Positions 7,601-13,227 of a stretch of 13,227 nucleotides of DNA are shown here, piece by piece (within the stretch, counting starts at the first letter, position 1; every line of letters starts with the position of its first letter). The notes under the pieces are model-generated. The model worked only from the letters and a program-made list of their open reading frames with translations, did not search any database and was not told the origin of the DNA. Both the position numbers and the translations under genes were made by a program. The DNA is from Bacteroidales bacterium. GTDB taxonomy: Bacteria > Bacteroidota > Bacteroidia > Bacteroidales > UBA932. The DNA is taken from contig JAFUQW010000027.1 of NCBI GenBank assembly GCA_017472115.1, positions 1 to 13,227 of the forward strand, read 5' to 3'.

Positions 7601-7749
7601 ATGCTTTTCACCTCGGCTCCATCTACCTTCGCCTTAAGACTGACCATAATCCTGTCCCCCTCCTGCAGGACCTCTGCAGCTTCCCTCGCGCTCATGCATG
7701 AGACGAGAAGGTAATGTACGGACAGAAGCCAGAACACAATTCTTCTCAT
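4669..7749 (-). CDS. DUF4906-type fimbrial-like surface lipoprotein
   Basis: A 1026-residue lipoprotein. A signal peptide ends in the lipobox LVSC, with C18 as the lipidated residue. Residues ~35-170 resemble the N-terminal sandwich of Bacteroidetes fimbrillin-like proteins (ITGLTLASYDENG, VFALANMGDMTG, VRLFAKVNLRI). Residues ~245-345 carry DUF4906-like features: VLYIPENMQG, CTYIELN, YRCYLGADN and DFNVVRNGCYDVTLDL. The remainder (~370-1026) looks like several Ig-like beta modules with a unique C-terminal domain ending in GGWINLL. Such proteins are anchored in the outer membrane and are linked to fimbria-like or adhesive structures; this gene's exact job is unknown. No acidic export signal follows C18, so surface display is uncertain. 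It starts 2 nt after the stop of the upstream lipoprotein gene, implying translational coupling. It is followed by a hairpin at 4619-4649. Confidence 0.78.
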   Translation of the reverse strand: MRRIVFWLLSVHYLLVSCMSAREAAEVLQEGDRIMVSLKAKVDGAEVKSILPEGGIEEKITGLTLASYDENGTLVDVQYYTDMSDIRLYVSRSGDNDVFALANMGDMTGEFPALAEDVGDICHMVESYSQVESLGIPMCASVKVSPSSSQIEIRLVRLFAKVNLRILHTSLDFSDTASDFAFNLCNESLYVRQANGRLFPFAQSGSRALSESDILGESDCNPDLNDRSVHSDPSVFGPGPGYHKDTTIVLYIPENMQGILLPMNTDPMAKTAENISDINGRDYSGICTYIELNAKKEGVGTGVSGSIMYRCYLGADNMSDFNVVRNGCYDVTLDLTQDSFGMDNWKVVKGDDWTDNRSLWFLADSYMIYPGTSKDVFVHYSTLPGNDTDSQTRPGEWMYYFDDAGMAAAGLRYSFDPLSLKVSHGAVRNLCFAFEASEDAVAGTSFPLTISLKDGSHADESLIYIAELGDLALNWESVPSYVAQYGVVRVEGAPTETLPLKVSVSDPSAIACTQIDDTSFRLVALKAGTFELVFENSAGTQRYDIPLNVRTPYLDVTTESVALNPDGLPVKLDYGFYDARGRKLSGFDEEAFRDILMPVVEDNEYFSTDITSDNLTVMVSRLYEGNECIDLGAGYSLTLKPVNCAGAGSQSISAYIIDPFDDVTPRDYGRIDDYTLFAMDGVKPVLKDYFSELRKKNLSFEYEAPVPDADKSCLSVALLPEWQGGFSNSNGVYSLSYDPDDHAYATGASFRISENEVAAGLAHSAGRHDVMIYVENRHSHEKIGHVCGYIDLYVHTALGTRAVFGSQVSNHKPEGAAASVPTFAGVYNDIAGMMLFSPQSGNMIYYMDVNAEFMTDVSKVYLYDCLLKYAKTGSNVFDAITMLQPSVADGYADANTRLLYSVNGDGGDRVFVGGEGSGKRRGIGVMLYRALRMQTYDTALTERDFLKYFLGLTENDVANHIFAPCVDVHDLNLDSDSQLNKVERNAPYFFAPSGHPEYLDDEGNGYHVIHFLEEIVPATGGWINLL

Positions 7750-7751
7750 GG

Positions 7752-8816
7752 TTATAAAATCTTGAAATCATTGACATTCTTGATACCGGTAAGACCATAA
7801 TAAGCCTCGACAATATCTCCTTTTACACATACCTTACGCCCTAACAGCTGCGGATTATCGACAAGATTAAGGTTGTCCCTTATGTCCCCGGAGGCGAGCT
7901 GGACCGAAACGCAAACCTCTCTGTCATCTGTCTTTGAGCGTGAACCCAAGAGAATGTTCGTCCTCGAAGTGAAAGGCTCGGAAAAAGAGGCAGAAGCGGA
8001 TGTAAGATCGCCACCTACAATATACCCGGACACCCAGACATCTTCTTCACCCACAGACGCCCTGGCCTGGGATACAGTCAAAGGCTGTTCGTCGCTCTCT
8101 CCCCTGCCGTTGTCACCACCGACAACAAATTCCTCGTTGATCCAATACCTTGATGTATCTACTGCTATTTCTATTCCGGATGAATGAGACGGCTCATTCC
8201 CCGATGTCGATGCCTTTATTCCCAAAGACAGAATTTCCTGGGCCTCAAGTCTCCTTGTCATAAGCACTTCGTCCTCCGCCCCATGACTGAGAACCAGCGA
8301 CACGTTGCCAGGATTGAAATAAGCTATCCTTTTTTCATTGACGGAATACATAAGACTGCCATCGGCCGACTTCAGAAGCAGAACAGACTCCGGAAACGCC
8401 TCATGGAACCCCGGATCTATCCTGAGTCTTACCCCGGCATTAAGCTGACTGCACTCAAGACGGACATTCACGACCGACTCATCCGTCAGCACGACACATT
8501 GTTCATCACCGAACTGAGGCGACGAGAATGCAGGCTTGTCAAATCGGCATGAAACCGCCCTTACAACATAGCTTCCGGACGCGACCGTGACTGACTCCGG
8601 AGAATCTCCATACAGACCGTCATATATGAAATTACCTTCCGAATCCGTGATTTCCAAGATAAAATCGCTCGTATCCGGAATTTCCTCGACAGAACGTGTG
8701 ACATCATAAAAAAGCGATGAAAACGAAATACGCAGTTCACCTTCTCCCTTCGATGAAAGCCGTCCGCATGACAGAGCCAGCGGCACAAACAAAAAAAGCA
8801 AAATCTTCTTTTTCAT
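7752..8816 (-). CDS. DUF4493 + DUF6359-type lipoprotein
   Basis: A 354-residue lipoprotein, start chosen at the ATG at 8814-8816 because a GAGGAG Shine-Dalgarno lies 7 nt before it. An upstream in-frame TTG at 8829-8831 would overlap that site. Signal peptide MKKKILLFLFVPLALSC, with lipidated C17. Residues ~26-225 match the DUF4493 pattern: GELRISFSS, DFILEITDSEGNFIYDGLY, then a PES..VASGSYVVRA block and PAFSSPQFGD. Residues ~245-354 match DUF6359: VSGYIVGG, NILLGS, a CVSVQLASGDIRDNLNL block, LLGRKVCVKGDI and YYGLTGIKNVNDF. This C-terminal part has the look of a small OB-like beta domain. It is the first gene of a two-gene operon with the DUF4906-type lipoprotein, so the two products probably act together at the outer membrane. 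The domain names are recalled by pattern and were not tested by profile search. Confidence 0.77.
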   Translation of the reverse strand: MKKKILLFLFVPLALSCGRLSSKGEGELRISFSSLFYDVTRSVEEIPDTSDFILEITDSEGNFIYDGLYGDSPESVTVASGSYVVRAVSCRFDKPAFSSPQFGDEQCVVLTDESVVNVRLECSQLNAGVRLRIDPGFHEAFPESVLLLKSADGSLMYSVNEKRIAYFNPGNVSLVLSHGAEDEVLMTRRLEAQEILSLGIKASTSGNEPSHSSGIEIAVDTSRYWINEEFVVGGDNGRGESDEQPLTVSQARASVGEEDVWVSGYIVGGDLTSASASFSEPFTSRTNILLGSRSKTDDREVCVSVQLASGDIRDNLNLVDNPQLLGRKVCVKGDIVEAYYGLTGIKNVNDFKIL

Positions 8817-8823
8817 ATACAAT

Positions 8824-8829
8824 CTCCTC
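8824..8829 (-). promoter_or_regulatory. Strong Shine-Dalgarno deciding the lipoprotein start
   Basis: The minus strand reads GAGGAG, 7 nt before the ATG at 8816. Clear SD sequences are uncommon in Bacteroidetes, and the other complete genes in this window have none as good. Confidence 0.65.
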
Positions 8830-8861
8830 AAATCTTAAGGCCGCGACATTGCGACCGGAGG

Positions 8862-8869
8862 CAAATGTA
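8862..8869 (-). promoter_or_regulatory. Candidate -7 element for the lipoprotein operon
   Basis: The minus strand reads TACATTTG, a full TAnnTTTG match, which would give a leader of about 40 nt before the ATG at 8816. No TTTG lies at the -33 position. That position is occupied by an A/T-only tract (8891-8914), which may act as an upstream enhancer of the promoter. Confidence 0.55.
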
Positions 8870-8890
8870 TATGATGACATCCAGACCGGA

Positions 8891-8952
8891 TATAAAAAAA
8901 AGAAAAAGAAAAAATTTCTAAATTTTAATGTCGGATTTTTCTCTTTTTTATA
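8891..8952. repeat. AT-rich inverted repeat with a 21-nt purine run
   Basis: Positions 8894-8914 are all A or G, and TATAAAAAAAAGA (8891-8903) is nearly complementary to TCTTTTTTATA (8942-8952). The stretch lies just upstream of the -7 element of the lipoprotein operon. It could form bent DNA or an AT-rich hairpin. The rest of the ~310-bp gap to pcrA holds the hairpin and promoter listed separately; 8953-9032 shows nothing further. Confidence 0.5.
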
Positions 8953-9032
8953 CTGAAATTCAGAAATTATTTTATTGGTCAGATGGTAGCTAACATTGTC
9001 AAAAAGAGGGATTTAGTGCCATTCGGAGGAAT

Positions 9033-9073
9033 AAAAAATTCACGGGACGATCACATTCACTGCGATCATCCCG
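9033..9073 (-). terminator. Intrinsic terminator downstream of pcrA
   Basis: Reading the minus strand, 9073-9061 pairs with 9055-9043 as a 13-bp stem (two G-U wobbles) closed by a 5-nt GTGAA loop. Soon after comes TTTTTT (complement of 9033-9038). It lies 58 nt behind the pcrA stop. It would end pcrA and any transcript from the promoter at 9112-9142. Confidence 0.85.
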
Positions 9074-9106
9074 CTACTTAACCTAAACTTAAACTATGAA
9101 AAACTT
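9033..9106 (-). ncRNA. Possible ~75-nt small RNA
   Basis: A promoter match (9112-9142) sits 40-70 bp before the terminator, with no plausible coding sequence between. The predicted RNA would be about 75 nt: an A/U-rich single-stranded 5' part containing two GTTTA and two TTAAG words, then the 13-bp terminator hairpin. That is the shape of many bacterial small RNAs. It could instead be a decayed or chance promoter. Confidence 0.3.
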
Positions 9107-9111
9107 CAGTG

Positions 9112-9142
9112 CAAAGATAGTGATAATTAATTATTTCACAAC
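9112..9142 (-). promoter_or_regulatory. Promoter match at the 3' end of pcrA
   Basis: The minus strand has TATCTTTG (9112-9119), a perfect -7 element, with GTTG (9139-9142) 19 bp upstream, three of four matches to -33. The -33 part lies inside the last codons of pcrA. Downstream is a terminator only 40 bp away, then the lipoprotein operon about 300 bp on. Confidence 0.45.
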
Positions 9143-11608
9143 ATCCAGAGCCCGAATTTTTGCATATTTTAAAATCAATATCTTCTCACCGTGATCGTCA
9201 AATTTTATTTTTGCCTTGAGATCGGCAGGATTTCCTGAAATCTCAAGGATCCGGCCAAAACCGAAACGATTATGCTCGATCCTCTGACCGACCTTGAGCT
9301 GGAGCACCGGAGTCGGTATGAATTCAGAATCCGGAACCCTCTTCTGCACGACCTGAGGACGGCGCACAGGAAGCGGTTCCTTCCGTATGGCAGACACCGG
9401 TATTCCGGCAGGACGCATCGTTGTCCTGCTCTCGGTCCGGACACTGCCAGAACGGCCGTAACCATAACCGCTCTGAGACCCGAAACGAGACTGTTGCACG
9501 GAAGCACGGCGTCCCCATCCCGAGAATGTTTCTTCCGACGTATTGTCATCATCCGTCAAGTCAGACGAAAGAGGATTTGCTATATATCGGGAATCCACCT
9601 CCCTTATGAAACGAGAAGGTGAGTTCGATTCATGCTTCCCGTTACGCATACGTGTCGAAGCGAATGAGAACTGGACCGCCTTCTTCGCTCTGGTCATGGC
9701 GACATAGAACAGACGTCTCTCCTCCTCGATCTCTGTTTCTGATGCAAGAAATCCTCCAGACGGAAAAATATTTTCCTCCATACCGGCCACAAAGACATAC
9801 GGAAACTCCAGTCCCTTTGACGAATGGACAGTCATCAGCGTCACCTTGTTGGAACCATTCTCATCATCCTCTATATCAACTGCACTCAGCAGAGAGACAT
9901 TTTCAAGATAATCATTCAGGGTGACAACCGGCAGATCTGTCGCTGCGAGTTCAACCCCTTCACCGATCAGCCCTTCGGCCTGCATTTCCTCAAACATCTC
10001 GCTCTGACGTTCTTCAATATAATTCTTGACACTGTTGAGAAGTTCCTCGACATTGGCTGTCCTTGACTGTCCCTCAATGCTCGTATCCGACTTGTAGAAC
10101 ATCAGAAGTCCCGACTCCATCGCAAGAGCTGCCGCAACCGTATATGCATCCTCTTTCTGAGTCCTTACGCACATCCGGCTCATCATCTCGCAGAAGGTCC
10201 GTATTTTCTGCACGGCAGCATTTTTAAGTCCGAAAGTCTCAAGATCATCGGAAAAGGCAGCCTTGAAAAGAGATGTCTTGTGCTCCAGAGCCGCAGCTGC
10301 CAGAGCGGCAAGAGAAGTATCCCCTATTCCTCTTGCCGGCTTGTTCACTACTCTCTTGAAAGACTCGTCATCATTAAGGTTGACAGAAAGCTTCAGGTAG
10401 GCCATCATATCCTTTACTTCCGCTCTTTCAAAGAACGAATTGCCTGAAAATATCTGATACGGGAGATTACGTTTGCGAAGAGCCTCCTCAAGGGCACGTG
10501 ACTGAGCGTTGGTTCTGTAAAGAATGGCGAAATCCTGGTATTCGGCATGTTCCGAATGGATGCGCGAAACAATCGAAGATGCGATGAGCAAGGCTTCTTC
10601 CTGTTCTGTATAAGCCTGGATCAGACGGATCTTCTCCCCCTGCTCACCCATCGAGTAACATTCCTTCGGAATCCTTGCAGAGTTCTTTGCAATCAACGAA
10701 TTGGCCGCCTCAACTATGACTTTTGTAGAACGATAGTTCTGCTCAAGCCTGAAGATATGATGCTCGGGATAATCCTTCTTGAAATTAAGGATATTCTCGA
10801 TCTTGGCTCCACGGAATGCATAGATGGACTGCGAGTCGTCCCCCACCACACAGAGATTCTTGTGATACTGACTCAGCTTCTTCAGAATCAGATACTGGGC
10901 GAAGTTGGTATCCTGGTACTCATCGACCATAATGTACCTGAACCGTCCCGCAATGCTTTCAAGGGCGGCAGGATCATCCCTCAGGAGGATATTCATATTG
11001 AGCAGGATATCGTCGAAATCCATGACACCGGCCTGCCTGCACTTATCGGAATAAAGCTGATATATGTCACATATCATCGGTTTCTTTGCTGCCGCATCAT
11101 TCTGCATGGCTGTCGCATTACGACGATATGCTCCTGCGGTCACGAGATTGTTCTTCGCCATCGAGATGCGGGATAGCACATCCTTAGGCTTATAGATTTT
11201 CTCATCAAGCTTGAGTTCCTTCAGACATGTCTTTATGGCGCTGACGGAATCACTTGTATCATAAATTGTAAATGTTGACGGGTAACCCAGAGATTCCGAA
11301 AACTCTCTGAGGAAGCGGATGAATACGGAATGGAATGTGCCCATATACAGCCTCCTCGCCTTCTTCTCCCCCACCATGACCGCGATCCTCTCCTTCATCT
11401 CCGACGCCGCCTTCTTCGTGAATGTGAGAGCCAGTATCTGAGAGGGCTCCACTCCCATTTCCAGGATATATGCTATCCTGCTTGTCAAGACCCTTGTCTT
11501 GCCGGAACCTGCACCCGCCACGATAAGGACCGGTCCATCAACACAGCTGACAGCGTTTCTCTGCTCGCTGTTCAGCCCCTCCAATATTACACTTTTCCTG
11601 TTTTCCAT
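9131..11608 (-). CDS. pcrA: UvrD/PcrA-type superfamily 1 DNA helicase
   Basis: An 825-residue 3'-5' ATP-dependent helicase. All motifs are intact (numbering from the chosen start): Q motif LNSEQRNAV (12-20), Walker A GAGSGKT (32-38), motif Ia LTFTKKAA, motif II DEYQD (229-233), motif III GDDSQSIYAFRG, motif IV QNYRS (290-294), motif V VHSSKGLEF (594-602), motif VI RRLFYVAMTRAK. A Ser/Arg/Gly-rich disordered linker (~683-768) leads to a Tudor-like C-terminal domain (~771-821, VGQRIEHNRFGFGRI), which in PcrA/UvrD binds RNA polymerase. The family unwinds DNA in nucleotide-excision repair, removes RecA and resolves transcription conflicts. An upstream in-frame ATG (11657-11659) would add 17 residues, but the -7 element lies between the two ATGs and homologues begin near the Q motif, so 11608 is preferred. 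Whether it is named pcrA, uvrD or rep is a matter of convention. It is divergent from nqrA. Confidence 0.95.
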   Translation of the reverse strand: MENRKSVILEGLNSEQRNAVSCVDGPVLIVAGAGSGKTRVLTSRIAYILEMGVEPSQILALTFTKKAASEMKERIAVMVGEKKARRLYMGTFHSVFIRFLREFSESLGYPSTFTIYDTSDSVSAIKTCLKELKLDEKIYKPKDVLSRISMAKNNLVTAGAYRRNATAMQNDAAAKKPMICDIYQLYSDKCRQAGVMDFDDILLNMNILLRDDPAALESIAGRFRYIMVDEYQDTNFAQYLILKKLSQYHKNLCVVGDDSQSIYAFRGAKIENILNFKKDYPEHHIFRLEQNYRSTKVIVEAANSLIAKNSARIPKECYSMGEQGEKIRLIQAYTEQEEALLIASSIVSRIHSEHAEYQDFAILYRTNAQSRALEEALRKRNLPYQIFSGNSFFERAEVKDMMAYLKLSVNLNDDESFKRVVNKPARGIGDTSLAALAAAALEHKTSLFKAAFSDDLETFGLKNAAVQKIRTFCEMMSRMCVRTQKEDAYTVAAALAMESGLLMFYKSDTSIEGQSRTANVEELLNSVKNYIEERQSEMFEEMQAEGLIGEGVELAATDLPVVTLNDYLENVSLLSAVDIEDDENGSNKVTLMTVHSSKGLEFPYVFVAGMEENIFPSGGFLASETEIEEERRLFYVAMTRAKKAVQFSFASTRMRNGKHESNSPSRFIREVDSRYIANPLSSDLTDDDNTSEETFSGWGRRASVQQSRFGSQSGYGYGRSGSVRTESRTTMRPAGIPVSAIRKEPLPVRRPQVVQKRVPDSEFIPTPVLQLKVGQRIEHNRFGFGRILEISGNPADLKAKIKFDDHGEKILILKYAKIRALDVVK

Positions 11609-11616
11609 AACGGGTG

Positions 11617-11648
11617 CAAAATTAACCAAAACATTGCAATTCCGCAGA
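11617..11648 (-). promoter_or_regulatory. Promoter of pcrA giving an almost leaderless mRNA
   Basis: The minus strand reads TAATTTTG (11617-11624), a full TAnnTTTG match, with TCTG (11645-11648) 20 bp upstream, three of four matches to -33. Only 8 nt separate the -7 element from the ATG at 11608, so the predicted leader is just a few nucleotides. Confidence 0.55.
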
Positions 11649-11672
11649 ACTTTCTTCAAAAACCTCGCATAT

Positions 11673-11724
11673 GGGAAAAAAGACGTTTTTTACTTCGTAA
11701 ATAGGGAAAAAAAACGTAACTTCG
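11673..11724 (+). repeat. Imperfect tandem repeat in the pcrA-nqrA divergent region
   Basis: GGGAAAAAAGACGT...TACTTCG (11673-11697) recurs 31 bp later as GGGAAAAAAAACGT..AACTTCG (11704-11724). The second copy lacks four bases in the middle. The TTCG ends of the two copies coincide with the proposed -33 and -7 positions of nqrA. Confidence 0.6.
11694..11724 (+). promoter_or_regulatory. Candidate nqrA promoter with TTCG variants
   Basis: TAACTTCG (11717-11724) is one base from TAnnTTTG and is followed by C as in the extended consensus. TTCG (11694-11697) lies 19 bp upstream at the -33 position. Both elements carry the same T-to-C change. The leader to the ATG at 11767 would be about 36 nt, without a Shine-Dalgarno. 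Confidence 0.42.
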
Positions 11725-11766
11725 CGGGCGCATTTTGAAATTTTTATACTCAAAACGGTTTATATA

Positions 11767-13122
11767 ATGTCAAACAACATCTATTTGAAAAAGGGTCTCG
11801 ACCTCCCTATCAACGGTGAGGCGGCCCAGACCACCAAGAAGGTGATCGTTCCTGACGTTGTGGCCGTGAAGCCTACCGATTTCAGAGGTCTCGTTCCGAA
11901 GCTTCTGGTAAGGGAAGGCGACAAGGTTCTCGCAGGTACTCCAGTCTTGGCTGACAAGATGTCTCAGAACATCCTCTTCACATCTCCGGTAAGCGGAACC
12001 GTGGCTGAGGTTGTAAGAGGCGAAAAGAGAAAGTTGCTTGAGGTCCGCATCAAGGCGGATGCAGATCAGGAGTATGTTGATTTCGGTGCGAAGAAGGTGG
12101 CAGACATGTCTGCAGAGCAGATCAAGGAAGCCCTTCTCGCTGCAGGACTCTGGCCTGCACTCGTACAGAGGCCATACGGAATCATCGCAAACCCTGAAGT
12201 GAAGCCTAAGGCGATCTTTGTATCGGCATTCTCTACCGCCCCTCTCGCTGCAGACACAGAGTATGTCCTCAGGGACGAGTTCGACAACATCCAGACAGCT
12301 GTGAACGCCCTCGGCAAGCTCACAGACGGTGGTGTTCATTTCTCGCTTAACTCTGTAAACTATTCAGGCACTCCTTTCCACAAGATCGAGAATGTGATCC
12401 AGCACACATTTGCCGGAAAGCATCCTGCAGGAAACGTGGGTGTACAGATCCACCACATCAGTCCTATCCGCAAGGGTGAGACCGTATGGACTGTATCGCT
12501 TCTCATGCTTGCCGCCATAGGAAAGTTCTTCAACACAGGTAAGTACGATGTAAGAAGAAAGATCGCAGTTACAGGACCTAAGGCGGTGAATCCTGCATAC
12601 GTGGAAGGCTATCCGGGCATCGCGGTCAAAGATGTCGCAGAGTTCTACAACGCATCGGAAGACCTCCGCTTCGTCAGCGGTGACGTCCTCACCGGTACAA
12701 ATGTAGGAAAGGACGGTTTCCTCGGCTTCTTCGACAACCAGATCACTATTCTCGAGGAAGGAAACAAGTATGAGCTCCTCGGATGGGCGAAGCCGGTAAG
12801 ATGCAGCCAGTTCAGTGCATCAAGGACATATTTCTCATGGCTTACCCCTAAGAAGAAGTATGACATGGACACCAATCTCCACGGTGGTCCGCGCGCATTC
12901 GTGATGAACAAGACATACAGCGACGTCCTCCCTATGGACCTCTATCCTGTACATCTCCTCAAGGCTTGTCTTGCAAACGACATCGACAAGATGGAGAAGT
13001 TCGGAATCTATGAGGTGCTCGAGGAAGATCTCGCACTTTGCGAGTACGTTTGTCCGTCCAAGATCTACATCCAGCAGATCATCACAGACGGTATCGCACT
13101 CATGTTGAAGGAAATGTGCTAA
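11767..13122 (+). CDS. nqrA: Na+-translocating NADH:quinone reductase subunit A
   Basis: A 451-residue protein, usual length for NqrA. The first ~100 residues form a lipoyl-like barrel-sandwich region (PKLLVREGDKVLAGTPV, then FTSPVSGTV). Family hallmarks follow: HPAGNVGVQIHHISP (219-233), RFVSGDVLTG (301-310), DMDTNLHGGPRAFV (366-379) and the C-terminal LCEYVCPSK (424-432). NqrA is the peripheral cytoplasmic subunit of the six-subunit NQR complex, which oxidises NADH, reduces quinone and pumps Na+ across the inner membrane; it has been implicated in quinone binding. It carries no transmembrane segments, and none are seen. nqrB follows after 12 bp, starting the nqrABCDEF operon. Codon use is strongly biased (CTC, AAG, GCA), in line with high expression. 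Confidence 0.97.
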   Translation: MSNNIYLKKGLDLPINGEAAQTTKKVIVPDVVAVKPTDFRGLVPKLLVREGDKVLAGTPVLADKMSQNILFTSPVSGTVAEVVRGEKRKLLEVRIKADADQEYVDFGAKKVADMSAEQIKEALLAAGLWPALVQRPYGIIANPEVKPKAIFVSAFSTAPLAADTEYVLRDEFDNIQTAVNALGKLTDGGVHFSLNSVNYSGTPFHKIENVIQHTFAGKHPAGNVGVQIHHISPIRKGETVWTVSLLMLAAIGKFFNTGKYDVRRKIAVTGPKAVNPAYVEGYPGIAVKDVAEFYNASEDLRFVSGDVLTGTNVGKDGFLGFFDNQITILEEGNKYELLGWAKPVRCSQFSASRTYFSWLTPKKKYDMDTNLHGGPRAFVMNKTYSDVLPMDLYPVHLLKACLANDIDKMEKFGIYEVLEEDLALCEYVCPSKIYIQQIITDGIALMLKEMC

Positions 13123-13134
13123 AAGCTGAGAATT

Positions 13135-13227
13135 ATGAACGGATTAAGAAATTTTGTTGACAAGATCAAGCCGACCTTTGAGAAAGGCGGCAAGCTCGGA
13201 TTCCTTCATTCGACATTCGACGCTTTC
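13135..13227 (+). CDS. nqrB: NQR subunit B, first 31 residues
   Basis: An ATG 12 bp after the nqrA stop opens a frame that runs off the right edge. It begins MNGLRNFVDKIKPTFEKGGK, then LGFLHSTFDAF, matching the soluble N-terminus of NqrB before its first membrane helix. NqrB is the large integral-membrane subunit carrying covalent FMN and riboflavin and forming part of the Na+ path; those parts lie outside the window. Position directly after nqrA supports the call. Confidence 0.92.
   Translation, partial: MNGLRNFVDKIKPTFEKGGKLGFLHSTFDAF

Noticed and set aside
9096..9194. A ~32-codon plus-strand frame starting MKNFSAKI, after the hairpin at 9043-9073
   Set aside because: It overlaps the 3' end of pcrA in antisense, and its sequence is explained by the minus-strand promoter and the pcrA codons. 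No plus-strand promoter is seen.
10547..11176. A 209-codon open frame on the plus strand opposite pcrA
   Set aside because: Antisense to conserved helicase motifs, with no promoter, ribosome site or known domain.

Overview
The window looks like chromosomal DNA from a member of the Bacteroidales. The evidence is a Bacteroidetes-type NQR operon start, a TonB-dependent receptor with an N-terminal carboxypeptidase-regulatory-like domain, DUF4493/DUF6359/DUF4906-type lipoproteins, DUF1573, repeated matches to the Bacteroidetes -7 promoter element (TAnnTTTG), and mostly SD-less A/T-rich start regions. Genus cannot be fixed from the sequence alone. No tRNA, rRNA, insertion sequence or canonical CRISPR array was seen.

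Layout, left to right. The 3' end of dnaK (+) ends in a strong intrinsic terminator. A small cupin gene (-) converges on it. A 383-bp intergenic stretch then holds the cupin promoter candidate, three diverged 26-nt dyad repeats at an exact 51-bp period, and a long hairpin just past the stop of the next gene. That gene is a 761-residue TonB-dependent outer-membrane receptor (-) with a good promoter and an 18-bp palindrome overlapping its -33 element. Next come a secreted DUF1573 protein (-) and a tight two-gene lipoprotein operon (-): a DUF4493+DUF6359 lipoprotein, then after 2 nt a 1026-residue DUF4906-type fimbrial-like lipoprotein. A hairpin terminator, with a possible small transcript of its own, separates this operon from a UvrD/PcrA-type helicase gene (-). 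Divergent from the helicase, nqrA (+) and the first codons of nqrB (+) run off the right edge.

Functions: dnaK (folding), pcrA (DNA repair and replication-transcription conflicts) and nqrAB (sodium-pumping respiratory complex) are housekeeping. The stretch from about 0.45 to 8.8 kb is an envelope-directed block of nutrient uptake, secreted Ig-like protein and surface or fimbria-like lipoproteins. Nothing here is clearly a new defence or mobile system. The items most worth a second look are the 51-bp periodic repeats, the palindrome at the receptor promoter, the orphan lipoprotein pair, and the promoter-hairpin unit after pcrA.
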